From Rhodospirillales bacterium RIFCSPLOWO2_12_FULL_67_15 (lineage in GTDB: Bacteria; Pseudomonadota; Alphaproteobacteria; Rhodospirillales; 2-12-FULL-67-15): a stretch of DNA of 12,572 nucleotides. The stretch covers positions 1-12,572 of the forward strand of contig MIAC01000289.1 of the NCBI GenBank assembly GCA_001830475.1, read 5' to 3'. Position 1 is the stretch's first letter. Each line of letters begins with the position of its first letter. The notes below the pieces were generated by a model, which worked only from the letters and a program-made list of their open reading frames with translations, was not told where the DNA came from and searched no databases. Below, in pieces: positions 1 through 9,148 of the stretch. The translations under genes and the position numbers were made by a program.

Positions 1-315
1 CTTCTCGTCCGCCTTGTCTTTCTTGCCTTGATCGCCCTCCTCGCGACCCGGCAGGACGACGCGGCCGATGCGGTCCACCGTGCCGCGGCCGAACAGGGTC
101 GCGGGGACAGGACGGCCGAGGTTGACGATCTCGGCATGGCGGACGTCGAGGTTGATGGCTTGGGCGAGCCGGACGGCTTCCGCCAGCCGCGCCTCGGCAT
201 CCCGGGCCGAACCGTTTTCGTGCTTCGGCGCGCGGCGGTGGGGATGGACGACCAGGCACGCTTGCCCGCGCGCGCCGAAAGCGCCACCACGTCCGGGAAA
301 CACGGGAACGTTCAA
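1..315 (-). CDS. hflX: GTPase HflX, N-terminal part (truncated by window edge)
   Basis: Ribosome-associated GTPase of the HflX family, known to bind 50S subunits and split stalled ribosomes. Only the first 105 codons are present; the GTPase domain lies outside the window. The visible residues match the HflX N-terminal domain: an alanine/glutamate-rich helix (EARLAEAVRLAQAINLDV, about 41-58), then HAEIVNLGRPVPATLFGRGTV (about 60-80), the family's 'RPATLxGxGKV' signature. Residues 88-105 form a charged stretch (PGREEGDQGKKDKADEK) where most family members go straight into the next strand. The start is taken as TTG at 315-313: it lies one base after the hfq stop, has AGGG five bases upstream, and there is no ATG or GTG before the in-frame stop at 381-379. 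A GTG at 303-301 is an alternative but lacks a ribosome binding site. Translation is probably coupled to hfq, the usual partner. Confidence 0.9.
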   Translation of the reverse strand, partial: MNVPVFPGRGGAFGARGQACLVVHPHRRAPKHENGSARDAEARLAEAVRLAQAINLDVRHAEIVNLGRPVPATLFGRGTVDRIGRVVLPGREEGDQGKKDKADEK

Positions 316-316
316 A

Positions 317-580
317 TCAACCCTGTTCGGCGCCCTCGGCCTTGTCGGGCTCGAACAATTGGATCGGGCCCGTCGGCATCACGGTCGAGATGGCGTGCTT
401 GTAGACGAGCTGGGTGTGGCCGTCGCGGCGCAGCAGCACCGAGAAGGTGTCGAACCAGGTGATGATGCCTTGCAGCTTCACGCCGTTGACGAGGAACACC
501 GTGACCGGCGTCTTGTTCTTGCGGATATGGTTGAGGAATACGTCTTGGACATTCTGCGACTTTTCTTTTTCGGGCGACAT
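317..580 (-). CDS. hfq: RNA chaperone Hfq
   Basis: Hexameric Sm-like RNA chaperone that pairs small RNAs with target mRNAs in the cytoplasm. The 87-residue product has both Sm motifs: [24 protein letters not shown] (residues about 10-33, with the Q-D-x-F-L-N signature of the proximal uridine-binding face), and the second motif ending in [10 protein letters not shown] (about 60-69), where the K-H pair of the proximal pore is intact. Length is typical of alphaproteobacterial Hfq, with a short acidic tail ([12 protein letters not shown]) rather than the long enterobacterial one. The ATG at 580 has a strong AAGGGGGG ribosome binding site about ten bases upstream. It sits directly before hflX and after a 99-bp gap from the HAD gene. 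That gap contains a perfect dyad, so hfq may have its own promoter or a control element there. Confidence 0.98.
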   Translation of the reverse strand: MSPEKEKSQNVQDVFLNHIRKNKTPVTVFLVNGVKLQGIITWFDTFSVLLRRDGHTQLVYKHAISTVMPTGPIQLFEPDKAEGAEQG

Positions 581-615
581 GCGGCTGAAGCCCCCCTTGT
601 TCGTTGTGTTTGCGA

Positions 616-634
616 ACGATCCGGGGCGGATCGT
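616..634 (-). promoter_or_regulatory. perfect 8-bp inverted repeat in the hfq leader
   Basis: ACGATCCG at 616-623 and its exact complement CGGATCGT at 627-634 flank a 3-base GGG loop (plus-strand reading). Two more pairs form outside one mismatch (613-614 with 636-637). It lies 36 bases upstream of the hfq ATG and 46 bases after the HAD stop. In the minus-strand direction no T-run follows, so it is not a standard intrinsic terminator. An operator, a leader hairpin or an RNA-processing site are all possible. The role is unknown. Confidence 0.4.
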
Positions 635-679
635 CCGGTCCTCCGTGTTTTCGGTACGCCTCCTTGCGGAAAGCCGAGG

Positions 680-1339
680 TTATAGCGATTTCAGGGCGTT
701 GGAAAGTGCCCGGCAGTCGGGAAAGTGCCGGGCCGGAGGATGGCTCAGAAATTCGCTGGCTTCGGGGGGGGATTCGCGCACCAAAATCGGCACGCACGCC
801 GCGTTTCGCGCGCATTCCAGGTCGATGTCGGCATCGCCGGCGATCCAGACGTCCGCCCCGGGCGCGACCCCGCTGCCTTCGAGGGCGAGCAGGACCGGTT
901 CGAGCGCGGGTTTGTCGCGCTCGGCGTCGAGCGCGCCGACGAGACGGCCGAAGTGACGCGACCAGCCGAGGTGCGCCGCCTCGCGGCGCAGGTATTCGCC
1001 TTTCTTGTTGCTGACCACGGCGAGATAGAACCCGGCGGCCGCCAGTTCGGCCAGCGCTTCCGCCGCTCCCGGGACCGGAGCCAGCCTGGCGACGTGGATG
1101 GCCTCGAAACGCCGGTAGAAGACCCGCGCCGCCTCGTCGGCGCGCGCGCCGAACAGCTTGGGAAAGCTGTCGCGCATCGATTTGCGCACGCGCGTCTTCA
1201 CCTCCGCCATCGTCCAGGGGGCGTGGCCGAAGGTTTGCAACGTCGTGTTGAGGGCATCGGCGATGGTCGTCCAACTGTCCACCAGGGTGTTGTCCCAGTC
1301 GAACAGCACGGCGCGCGGCCGCGACAAAGAACGGATCAT
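680..1339 (-). CDS. HAD-superfamily hydrolase, phosphoglycolate-phosphatase-like
   Basis: Predicted magnesium-dependent phosphatase of the haloacid dehalogenase superfamily, 219 residues. All four HAD motifs are visible: motif I DWDNTLVDS (D14 nucleophile, D16 acid/base), motif II VVSNKKG (S110), motif III with K143 in RDKP, and motif IV GDADIDLECA (about 168-177, metal-binding acids). A helical cap lies between motifs I and II (about 22-90), as in the Gph/PhnX-type subfamily, so small phosphometabolites such as phosphoglycolate are candidates; the true substrate cannot be told. The ATG lies 22 bases after trkA ends, so it is probably the last gene of the dusB-ntr-trkA operon. In many alphaproteobacteria the place between trkA and hfq holds a D-amino-acid aminotransferase gene instead (from memory). 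No strong ribosome binding site is seen before the start. Confidence 0.85.
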   Translation of the reverse strand: MIRSLSRPRAVLFDWDNTLVDSWTTIADALNTTLQTFGHAPWTMAEVKTRVRKSMRDSFPKLFGARADEAARVFYRRFEAIHVARLAPVPGAAEALAELAAAGFYLAVVSNKKGEYLRREAAHLGWSRHFGRLVGALDAERDKPALEPVLLALEGSGVAPGADVWIAGDADIDLECARNAACVPILVRESPPEASEFLSHPPARHFPDCRALSNALKSL

Positions 1340-1361
1340 GTGGTCGAGCGAAGCCGGAGAA

Positions 1362-2738
1362 TCAGAAGAATTCGAGCTGGACCGAGAACATCTGCTCGAC
1401 CTTGCGCACGGATTCGGCGGCGGCGAACAGAATGATCCGGTCCTTCGGTTTGATCACGGTCGAGGGGCGCGGGTAGATCATGGCTCCTTCGCGCACGATG
1501 GCGCCGATCAGGACGCCTTGGGGCAACTTCACGTCCTTGAGCGGGGCTCCGACCAGGGGCGAGGTTGCCATCGCTTCCGCCTCGATCAACTCGCCGAAGC
1601 CCTCGCGCAACGCGTGCGCGGCGTGGATGCGGCCGCGCCGGACGTGCTGGAGAATGGTCGAAACCGTGATGTTGCGCGGCACCACCACCACGTCGATACC
1701 GAGCGTCATCACCAGCGATTCGAAGGCGAGCTTGTTGACCAGCGCGATGGTGCGCGGATTTCCATGGCTCTTGGCGAGCAGGCAAGACAGGATGTTGGTT
1801 TCGTCGTTGTTGGTGACGGCGACGACCGTTTCCGCCGCGCCGACGCCGGCCTCCTCCAGGATTTCCGCGTCGAGAACGTCGCCGCGGAGCACGACCGTGC
1901 GCTCCAGCATTCCGGCGGCGCGCTCGGCGCGTTCGGCGTTGGCCTCGACGATCTTGGTCCGGATCCACGGGTAGTCGCGCTCGATCTCCTGGGCGAGGAA
2001 CATGCCGACGTTGCCGCCGCCGAAAACAAGCAAGCGGCGGGTTTCCGACTCCTCGTGGCCGAAGGCGCCCATGGCGCGGGCGAGTTGCGCGGTCTCGACC
2101 ACGAAATAGACCTCGTCGCCGGACAGCATCGAGTCGTCCGCGGCCGGCACCATCGCCTTGCCTTCGCGGATGATGCCGACGATGACGATATTGAGGTCGG
2201 GAAACAGTTGGGTGAGTTGGCGCAACGGCGTGTTCACGATCGGGCAGGTTTCGCGGCAGCGCACGCCGATCAGCCGCACCTTATCGCCGGCGAGCGGGAT
2301 CATTTCGACCGCGCCGGGAACCTTGATCCGCCGCGCGATCGAGCGGGCGACCTCGATTTCGGGCGAAATCACCACGTCGATCGGCAGGTGATCGGGCGAA
2401 AACAGATTGGCGTAGATCGGCTGCAGATAGCTCTGCTGGCGGACGCGGGCGATCTTGGTCGGCACCCCGAACAGCGAGTGCGCGACCTGGCAGGCGACCA
2501 TGTTCACCTCGTCGGCGTAGGTGACGGCGATGATCATGTCGGCGTCCCTGATTCCGGCTTCCTCCAGCACCTCGGGGTTGGAGGCGTGGCCGACGAACCC
2601 CTGGACGTCCAGGGTGTCGCCGATGCGGCGGATCAAGTCCGGCGATTGGTCGATGACGGTGACGGCGTTGTTCTCCTTCGCCAAGTGGCGGGCGATGTTG
2701 AAACCGACCTGGCCGGCGCCGCAAATGAGAACTTTCAT
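1362..2738 (-). CDS. trkA: Trk potassium uptake system NAD-binding protein TrkA
   Basis: Cytoplasmic regulatory subunit that gates the TrkH/TrkG potassium channel in response to nucleotides. The 458 residues show the expected duplicated RCK layout. The first Rossmann domain starts with VLICGAGQVGFNIA (GxGxxG at 7-12, ending in the acidic VID at 28-30), followed by a TrkA-C domain (about 140-220). The second Rossmann domain has LLVFGGGNVG (about 236-245) and IVEAN (263-267), followed by a second TrkA-C domain (about 372-455). Length is normal for full-size proteobacterial TrkA. The ATG overlaps the ntrX stop in ATGA (2738-2735), with GAGGAA about ten bases upstream, so it is translationally coupled to ntrX. 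Its place behind ntrYX is conserved in alphaproteobacteria. No channel subunit gene is in the window. Confidence 0.97.
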   Translation of the reverse strand: MKVLICGAGQVGFNIARHLAKENNAVTVIDQSPDLIRRIGDTLDVQGFVGHASNPEVLEEAGIRDADMIIAVTYADEVNMVACQVAHSLFGVPTKIARVRQQSYLQPIYANLFSPDHLPIDVVISPEIEVARSIARRIKVPGAVEMIPLAGDKVRLIGVRCRETCPIVNTPLRQLTQLFPDLNIVIVGIIREGKAMVPAADDSMLSGDEVYFVVETAQLARAMGAFGHEESETRRLLVFGGGNVGMFLAQEIERDYPWIRTKIVEANAERAERAAGMLERTVVLRGDVLDAEILEEAGVGAAETVVAVTNNDETNILSCLLAKSHGNPRTIALVNKLAFESLVMTLGIDVVVVPRNITVSTILQHVRRGRIHAAHALREGFGELIEAEAMATSPLVGAPLKDVKLPQGVLIGAIVREGAMIYPRPSTVIKPKDRIILFAAAESVRKVEQMFSVQLEFF

Positions 2739-4135
2739 GACGGCTGTTTTTCCTCGGTGTTGACGCCGAGCATCTTGAGCTTGCGGTGCAGCGCGGAGCG
2801 CTCCATCCCGACGAACGAGGCGGTGCGCGAGATATTACCCCCGAAGCGGGAAATCTGGGCGAGAAGATATTCCCGCTCGAAGTTCTCGCGCGCCTCGCGC
2901 AGCGGCAAGCCCATGATTTCCGCGCCCCGCTCCCATCCGCGCGAGATGGGCGCGGCCGAGCCGATCTCGGGCGGGAGATGATCGGCGCGAATCGGCTGCG
3001 ACGGATCGCCCGGCGCGAGAATGAGAAGGCGCTCGACGATGTTGCGCAGCTCGCGGACATTGCCCGGCCAATCGTAGGATTGAAGCGTGGCGATGGAATC
3101 CTCGGTGAACTCGCGCGGCGGCTGGCCGATGGCGCTCGCCGCGCGGACCATGAAGTATCGCGCCAGCAAAGGGATGTCCTCGCGCCGGACGCGGAGCGCG
3201 GGCAGCACCACGGGCACGACATTGAGGCGGTAGAACAAGTCCTCGCGCATCCGGCCGGCCTTGACTTCCTCGCCGAGGTCCCGGGTCGAGGTAGCGAAGA
3301 CGCGCGCGTCCACCTCGACCGCGATCCGCCCGCCGACACGGCGGAAGACCTGATCTTGCAGGACGCGGACGATTTTGCCTTGAGTCTCGGTCGGCATGTC
3401 GGCGACCTCGTCGAGCAGCAGCGTGCCGGTATGCGCGCGCTCGAGGATGCCGTGGCGCAGGCGCCCCTCCGCGCCGGCCGCGCCCACGTCTTCGACTCCG
3501 AACAGTTCCTCTTCGAAATGTTCGGGCCTGAGGGTGGCGCAGTTGAGGACCACGAACGGACCGCCCGAACGGCGCGAGCGGGCGTGGATCATGCGCGCCG
3601 CCACCTCCTTGCCCGAACCGGCCGGTCCGGCGATGAGGACGCGGCTGTTGGCGGGCGCGACCCGGCCGATGGCTTGCAGCACTTCGCGGATGGCGTGCGA
3701 CTCGCCGATCAGTTCGGCCTCGACGCCCGCGCGCAGGCGAAGCTCCTCGACCTCGCGCCGGAGCCGGGCGGCCTCGATCGCCCGCTCGACCGCCAAAAGC
3801 AGGCGGTCGGCCTTGAACGGCTTTTCGATGAAGTCGTAGGCGCCGAGCTTGATCGCCGAGACGGCGACCTCGATGGTGCCGTGCCCGCTCATGATCACCA
3901 CCGGCACCGCCGGATGATCGCGCTTGATCTCCTTCAGGACTCCGAGACCGTCCATGTCGCTGCCTTGCAGCCAGATGTCGAGCAACACCAGGCTCGGCCG
4001 GCGCGATTCGACGCTCTGCAAGGCGGCGGCGCTGGTGGCGGCCTCGCGCACCTGAAAGCCCTCGTCTTCCAGGATGCCCGAGACCAGGGCCCGGATGTCG
4101 GCTTCGTCGTCTACGATCAGGATGTCGTGCGCCAT
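2735..4135 (-). CDS. ntrX: nitrogen assimilation response regulator NtrX
   Basis: DNA-binding response regulator partnered with the membrane kinase NtrY; in alphaproteobacteria the pair has been linked to nitrogen metabolism and to redox or envelope responses. 466 residues: receiver domain (about 4-118) with acidic pocket D9/D10, phosphoacceptor D53 and K105; AAA+ domain (about 142-370) with Walker A GPAGSGKE (170-177), Walker B LLLDEVAD (239-246) and [10 protein letters not shown] (356-365); C-terminal Fis-type helix-turn-helix (about 434-456, NISRTASFVGMERSALHRKL). The sigma-54-contacting GAFTGA loop is absent: after ELFG comes VEDVGAAGAEGRL. This loss is known for alphaproteobacterial NtrX and suggests it does not activate sigma-54 promoters in the standard way. 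The ATG lies 15 bases after ntrY with only a weak ribosome binding site. NtrC in this window is distinguished by its intact GAFTGA. Confidence 0.97.
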   Translation of the reverse strand: MAHDILIVDDEADIRALVSGILEDEGFQVREAATSAAALQSVESRRPSLVLLDIWLQGSDMDGLGVLKEIKRDHPAVPVVIMSGHGTIEVAVSAIKLGAYDFIEKPFKADRLLLAVERAIEAARLRREVEELRLRAGVEAELIGESHAIREVLQAIGRVAPANSRVLIAGPAGSGKEVAARMIHARSRRSGGPFVVLNCATLRPEHFEEELFGVEDVGAAGAEGRLRHGILERAHTGTLLLDEVADMPTETQGKIVRVLQDQVFRRVGGRIAVEVDARVFATSTRDLGEEVKAGRMREDLFYRLNVVPVVLPALRVRREDIPLLARYFMVRAASAIGQPPREFTEDSIATLQSYDWPGNVRELRNIVERLLILAPGDPSQPIRADHLPPEIGSAAPISRGWERGAEIMGLPLREARENFEREYLLAQISRFGGNISRTASFVGMERSALHRKLKMLGVNTEEKQPS

Positions 4136-4150
4136 GTTCGCTGGATTCCG

Positions 4151-6552
4151 TCAGGAACCTTTCGCCATCGCAACGGGCGGATGCGCGGCGGCGGGCGAAT
4201 CCCCGCCGCCATCCTTATGACGCCGCGAGCCCCCGGGCTCTTCGACCCGGGGGTCGCTCGCGGCGGCGGTCCCGCCGGTAGGCGGGCCAACTATGGATTC
4301 TCCGCCGCCGTTATTATCGGCGCCTTTGTCCTTGGCCGTTGCGCCCTTGAACGCGAGCGACACCCGCGCGCCACCGCCCTCGCGGTCGTCGAGCAGAATC
4401 TCGCCGTTGTGGTCTTCCATGATCTTCTTGACGATGGCGAGCCCGAGGCCGGTTCCCTTGGTGCGCGTCGTCACATAAGGTTCGGTCAGACTGTCGCGGT
4501 GCTCGGCGGGGAGACCGGCGCCGTTATCCTCGATGGTGACGAGAGTGGCGAGCCCTCGCGCCGCCGCGCCGGGGGTGAGCTTGAGCCGCACCCAGACCGG
4601 ACGCGGCGTCACGCCTTCAGGCGCGGTTTGCTGAGCGGACTCGGCGGACTCGGCCCCGTTCTTGAGCACGTTGACGATCGCCCGGCTGACCTGGCGAACG
4701 TCGCAGAAGAGCGGAACGTCCGTGGGTGGAAGTTCGAGGATGAACTCGACCGCGGGATGCCGGGCGCGCTCCAGGAACACGGCTTGGCGGCAAATCTCGC
4801 TGAGATTCTCGGGCTTGAGCGAAGGCTGCGGCATCCGCGCGAAGGAGGAAAACTCGTCCACCATCCGGCCGATGTCCTCGACCTGACGGATGATGGTTTC
4901 GGTGCAGGTGGCGAACGTCTCGGGGTCGGTCACGATCTCCTTCAGGTACTTGCGCTTGAGGCGTTCGGCGGAAAGCTGGATCGGAGTGAGCGGGTTCTTG
5001 ATCTCGTGGGCAATGCGGCGCGCCACGTCGGCCCAGGCGGCGGTGCGCTGCGCCGACAACAGATCGGTGATGTCGTCGAAGGTGACGACATAGCCGATCA
5101 CCTCGCCCTCGTTGCGCTCGGCCGAGAGGCGCACGTGCAGCATGCGCGGCTGGCCTTGGCGGGAAAAACGAATCTGGTCCTGAACGAGGCGGTCGGGGCG
5201 GGCCGCGGCCTCGTCCAGGAGCGGGGCCATTTCCGGCACGATCGCGCGGAGCGGCATGCCCGCCTTGGCCGCGAGATCCACGCCGAGCAGTTCGGCAGCC
5301 GAGCGGTTGGGAAGGTTGACCGCGCCGGCGGCGTTCAGGCCGATCACGCCGGCGCTGACGCCGGTGAGCACGGCTTCGGTGAAGCGGCGGCGCTCGTCGA
5401 TCTGACGGTTGGCTTCGACCAGGCCCTGGCGCTGGGTTTCGATCTGGCTTGTCATCCGGTTGAACGCGCGGCCGAGCCTGGCCACTTCGTCGCCGCTGCC
5501 GCGCGCATCCACCCGCACCGAGAGATCGCCTTCGCGCACCCGTTCGGCGGCGTCGATCAGTTCGACGATCGGTTCCGCCATCTGGGTCGCGAGCGTGAGC
5601 CCGACCCACACCGCCGCGAGCAGAAGCAGCACGGCGACCAGGACGAACATGGCGACGAAGCTGATCTGGATGCCGCGGCTTTGCTGTTGCGTCGCCTGGT
5701 ACTGGGATACGGCGCGCTCGACCCGCTGAATATGGTCGATGATGCGCGAATCGACGAAGCGTCCGACGAGCAGATAGGCATCGACGAAGCGCGCCAGCCG
5801 GACCACGGCGCGCACGCGGTCGTCCTGGTCGCCGGTCAGCACCACGACCTCGCCGCGCCGCGCGGCCTCGATCGCCTCGGTCGGCACCCGGTCGAATTCC
5901 AGCGACAGCGCAAGCGCCGAGCGCGCCACCACCCGCCCGAATCCGTCCAACACCACGACTTCGGGCAGCGACCGTTGCGCCGCCGCGTTGGCGAGCATAT
6001 CCCGCAACGCGGCCGGCCGCTGCGCGAGCGTCGCGGCGTTGTCGTTGAGCTCGGCGGCGATGGCGAGCGCGTCGCCGCGGATCGTATTGCGGTGTTCCTG
6101 CAGGTAGGCCCGCGCCACGGTGGTCGAGGCGCTCAAAGCGGTGCTGACCCTTTCGCCGAACCAACCCTGGATGCCGACGTTGAGGAAAATCGCGGAAAAG
6201 GCGACGACGAGAACGGCGGGCGTCACGGCGACAGCGCTGAACAGCACGGCGAAGCGCACATGCAACCCGGCGCCGCCGCGGCCGCGGCGGCGTTCCGCCC
6301 AGACCTGGATCAGCTTGCGGGCGACCACGGCCGCAAGCAGCAACAGCAGCACGACGTCGAGATAGAGCAGCGCCACCACCGTTTGCAGGTCGGAAGAACC
6401 TTTCTGCGTTCCGGTCAAGGCGGCGACGGTGGCGACACCCGAGGCGACGGCGGCCGCTCCGAGAACATAGCCGAGGTTGCGCGAGAGTTTCACCCGCCGC
6501 GCCCAAACGCGGAAGCGCAGCCACGCGCCGAGCCAAGGGCTCTTGTCCCCGG

Positions 6553-6556
<4 letters not shown>
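4151..6556 (-). CDS. ntrY: membrane sensor histidine kinase NtrY
   Basis: Inner-membrane sensor kinase for NtrX. 801 residues: hydrophobic segments at about 27-48, 60-80, 104-126 and 297-320, with an extracytoplasmic domain between the last two; HAMP domain (about 321-375); PAS domain (about 390-500); dimerisation domain with phospho-accepting H517 in [20 protein letters not shown]; ATPase domain with N-box NVLKNGAES (629-637), G1 DNGAGL (677-682) and G2 GTGLGLAI (701-708). The conserved fold ends near residue 737. Residues 738-801 are a Gly/Pro/Ala-rich tail not expected in NtrY. It is encoded over three strong hairpins and contains AAT, ATA, GTT and CCT codons that are uncommon in the rest of the gene, suggesting absorbed non-coding DNA. 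The ATG overlaps the ntrC stop in ATGA (6556-6553). ntrX follows after 15 bases. Confidence 0.97.
4179..4286. repeat. cluster of three GC-rich palindromes inside the 3' end of ntrY
   Basis: Three hairpins in a row. A: GGCGGCGGG 4187-4195 pairs perfectly with 4202-4210 (6-base loop), with GGAT 4179-4182 pairing ATCC 4211-4214 across a 4-base bulge. B: CCGCGAGC 4223-4230 pairs with 4256-4263, and CCCCGGG 4231-4237 with 4246-4252, giving 15 pairs with one 3-base bulge (4253-4255) and an 8-base loop. C: CCCGCC 4271-4276 pairs with 4281-4286 (loop GGTA). They encode NtrY residues about 757-793. Hairpin B resembles, from memory, the dispersed CCCCGGG...CCCGGGG palindromic repeats of alphaproteobacterial genomes, whose translations often read DPRV; here the tail reads [10 protein letters not shown]. 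No second copy is in this window, so its repeat status is inference. Confidence 0.6.
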
Positions 6557-7997
<1,441 letters not shown>

Positions 7998-8001
<4 letters not shown>

Positions 8002-9137
8002 CCGTCGCCTCCCGCCACCGCGCGCCCCGATTCGTCGCGGTACATGGGCAGCATGATCCGAAAGAAGGTCTGTTTCGGCCGGCTGTCGAATTCGATCACC
8101 CCGCCATGGTCGCCGATGATCTTGGCGACCAGCGCGAGGCCGAGGCCGCTGCCCTTGGGCTTGGAAGTGACGAAGGGATCGAACAGGCAGCCGCGGATAT
8201 CCTCGGGGATGCCCTCGCCATTGTCGCGGACGCTGATGGCGAGCGGCAGGTGCACGCGCGAGTTCGATCCCGGCACGGCGAACTTCACGCCCTGCTGGTA
8301 CGCGGTCAAAAGCCCGATCTCGCCGCCCGTCGGCGGGCAGGCCTCGGCGGCGTTCTTGACCAGGTTGAGAAAGACCTGGATCAACTGGTCGCGGTTGCCG
8401 AACACGAGCGGCAGCGACGGGTCGAAGCCGATCGCGATGCGGACATGGCGGGCGAAGCTGCTTTCGGCGATCCGGCGCACGCGATCGAGAACCTCGTGAA
8501 TGTTGACCGCCTCGCGGCTCAAAGGCCCGCTCGCGGAGAAGATGTCCATGCGGTCGACCAGGGTGCAGACCCGGTCGGCCTCGTCGCGAATCAGCCGCGT
8601 CAAAGCCTTATCCTGCGCCGGCGCGTTCTCCTCGAGCAATTGCGCCGCGCCGCGAATGCCGGCCATCGGGTTCTTGACCTCGTGCGCCAGCATCGCCGCC
8701 ATGGCGGCGACCGACCGCGCCGCGCCGCGATGGGTCAACTGGCGGTCGATCTTGTCGGCGATCGAACGGGGCTGGAAGATGACGACGACGCCTTCGCCCG
8801 CGTCGCCGAGCGGGGATGCGAGCAGGTTGACGAAGTGCCGGCCCATGCGCGGGGTTTCGATGGCGACGCCGTATTCGGCCACCGTGTTGCAGGCCGCGGC
8901 CGACTGTCCGATCAGGGCGAAGATCGGGCTGTCGGACGGGATGTGCGCGGCGAGCGGATGATCGAGCAGATGGTTCGCGCTCGCTTGAAACATTTGCTCG
9001 GCGGCGGCGTTGGCGTAGACGACGATCCCGGCGCGGTCGAGCGCGATCACGGGCAGCGCCAACGCGGCGAGAACCGCTTCGGATTCGGGGCGCCGGGCGG
9101 CGGCGGACGGGCGCGGGCTTTGGAGCGGGACCGGCAT
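7998..9137 (-). CDS. ntrB: nitrogen regulation sensor kinase/phosphatase NtrB (NR(II))
   Basis: Cytoplasmic histidine kinase/phosphatase that sets the phosphorylation of NtrC under control of PII proteins. 379 residues: a single PAS domain (about 20-125, [20 protein letters not shown]), dimerisation domain with phospho-accepting H152 ([20 protein letters not shown]), N-box NLVKNAAEA (258-266), G1 DNGEGIP (305-311) and G2 GSGLGLALV (329-337). No membrane segment is seen, as expected. The reading frame is open upstream to 9437, but that extension lies wholly within dusB, and the homologous protein begins near MPVPLQSP, so the ATG at 9137 is chosen. It lies 11 bases after the dusB stop; a ribosome binding site is weak. 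The order dusB-ntrB-ntrC matches the nifR3-ntrBC operon of alphaproteobacteria. Confidence 0.97.
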
Positions 9138-9148
9138 TGGATTACGTT

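Noticed and set aside
1158..2981. 607-codon plus-strand open frame antisense to trkA
   Set aside because: Same GC-bias shadow; low-complexity aspartate/histidine-rich translation, no start signal, fully covered by trkA and its neighbours.
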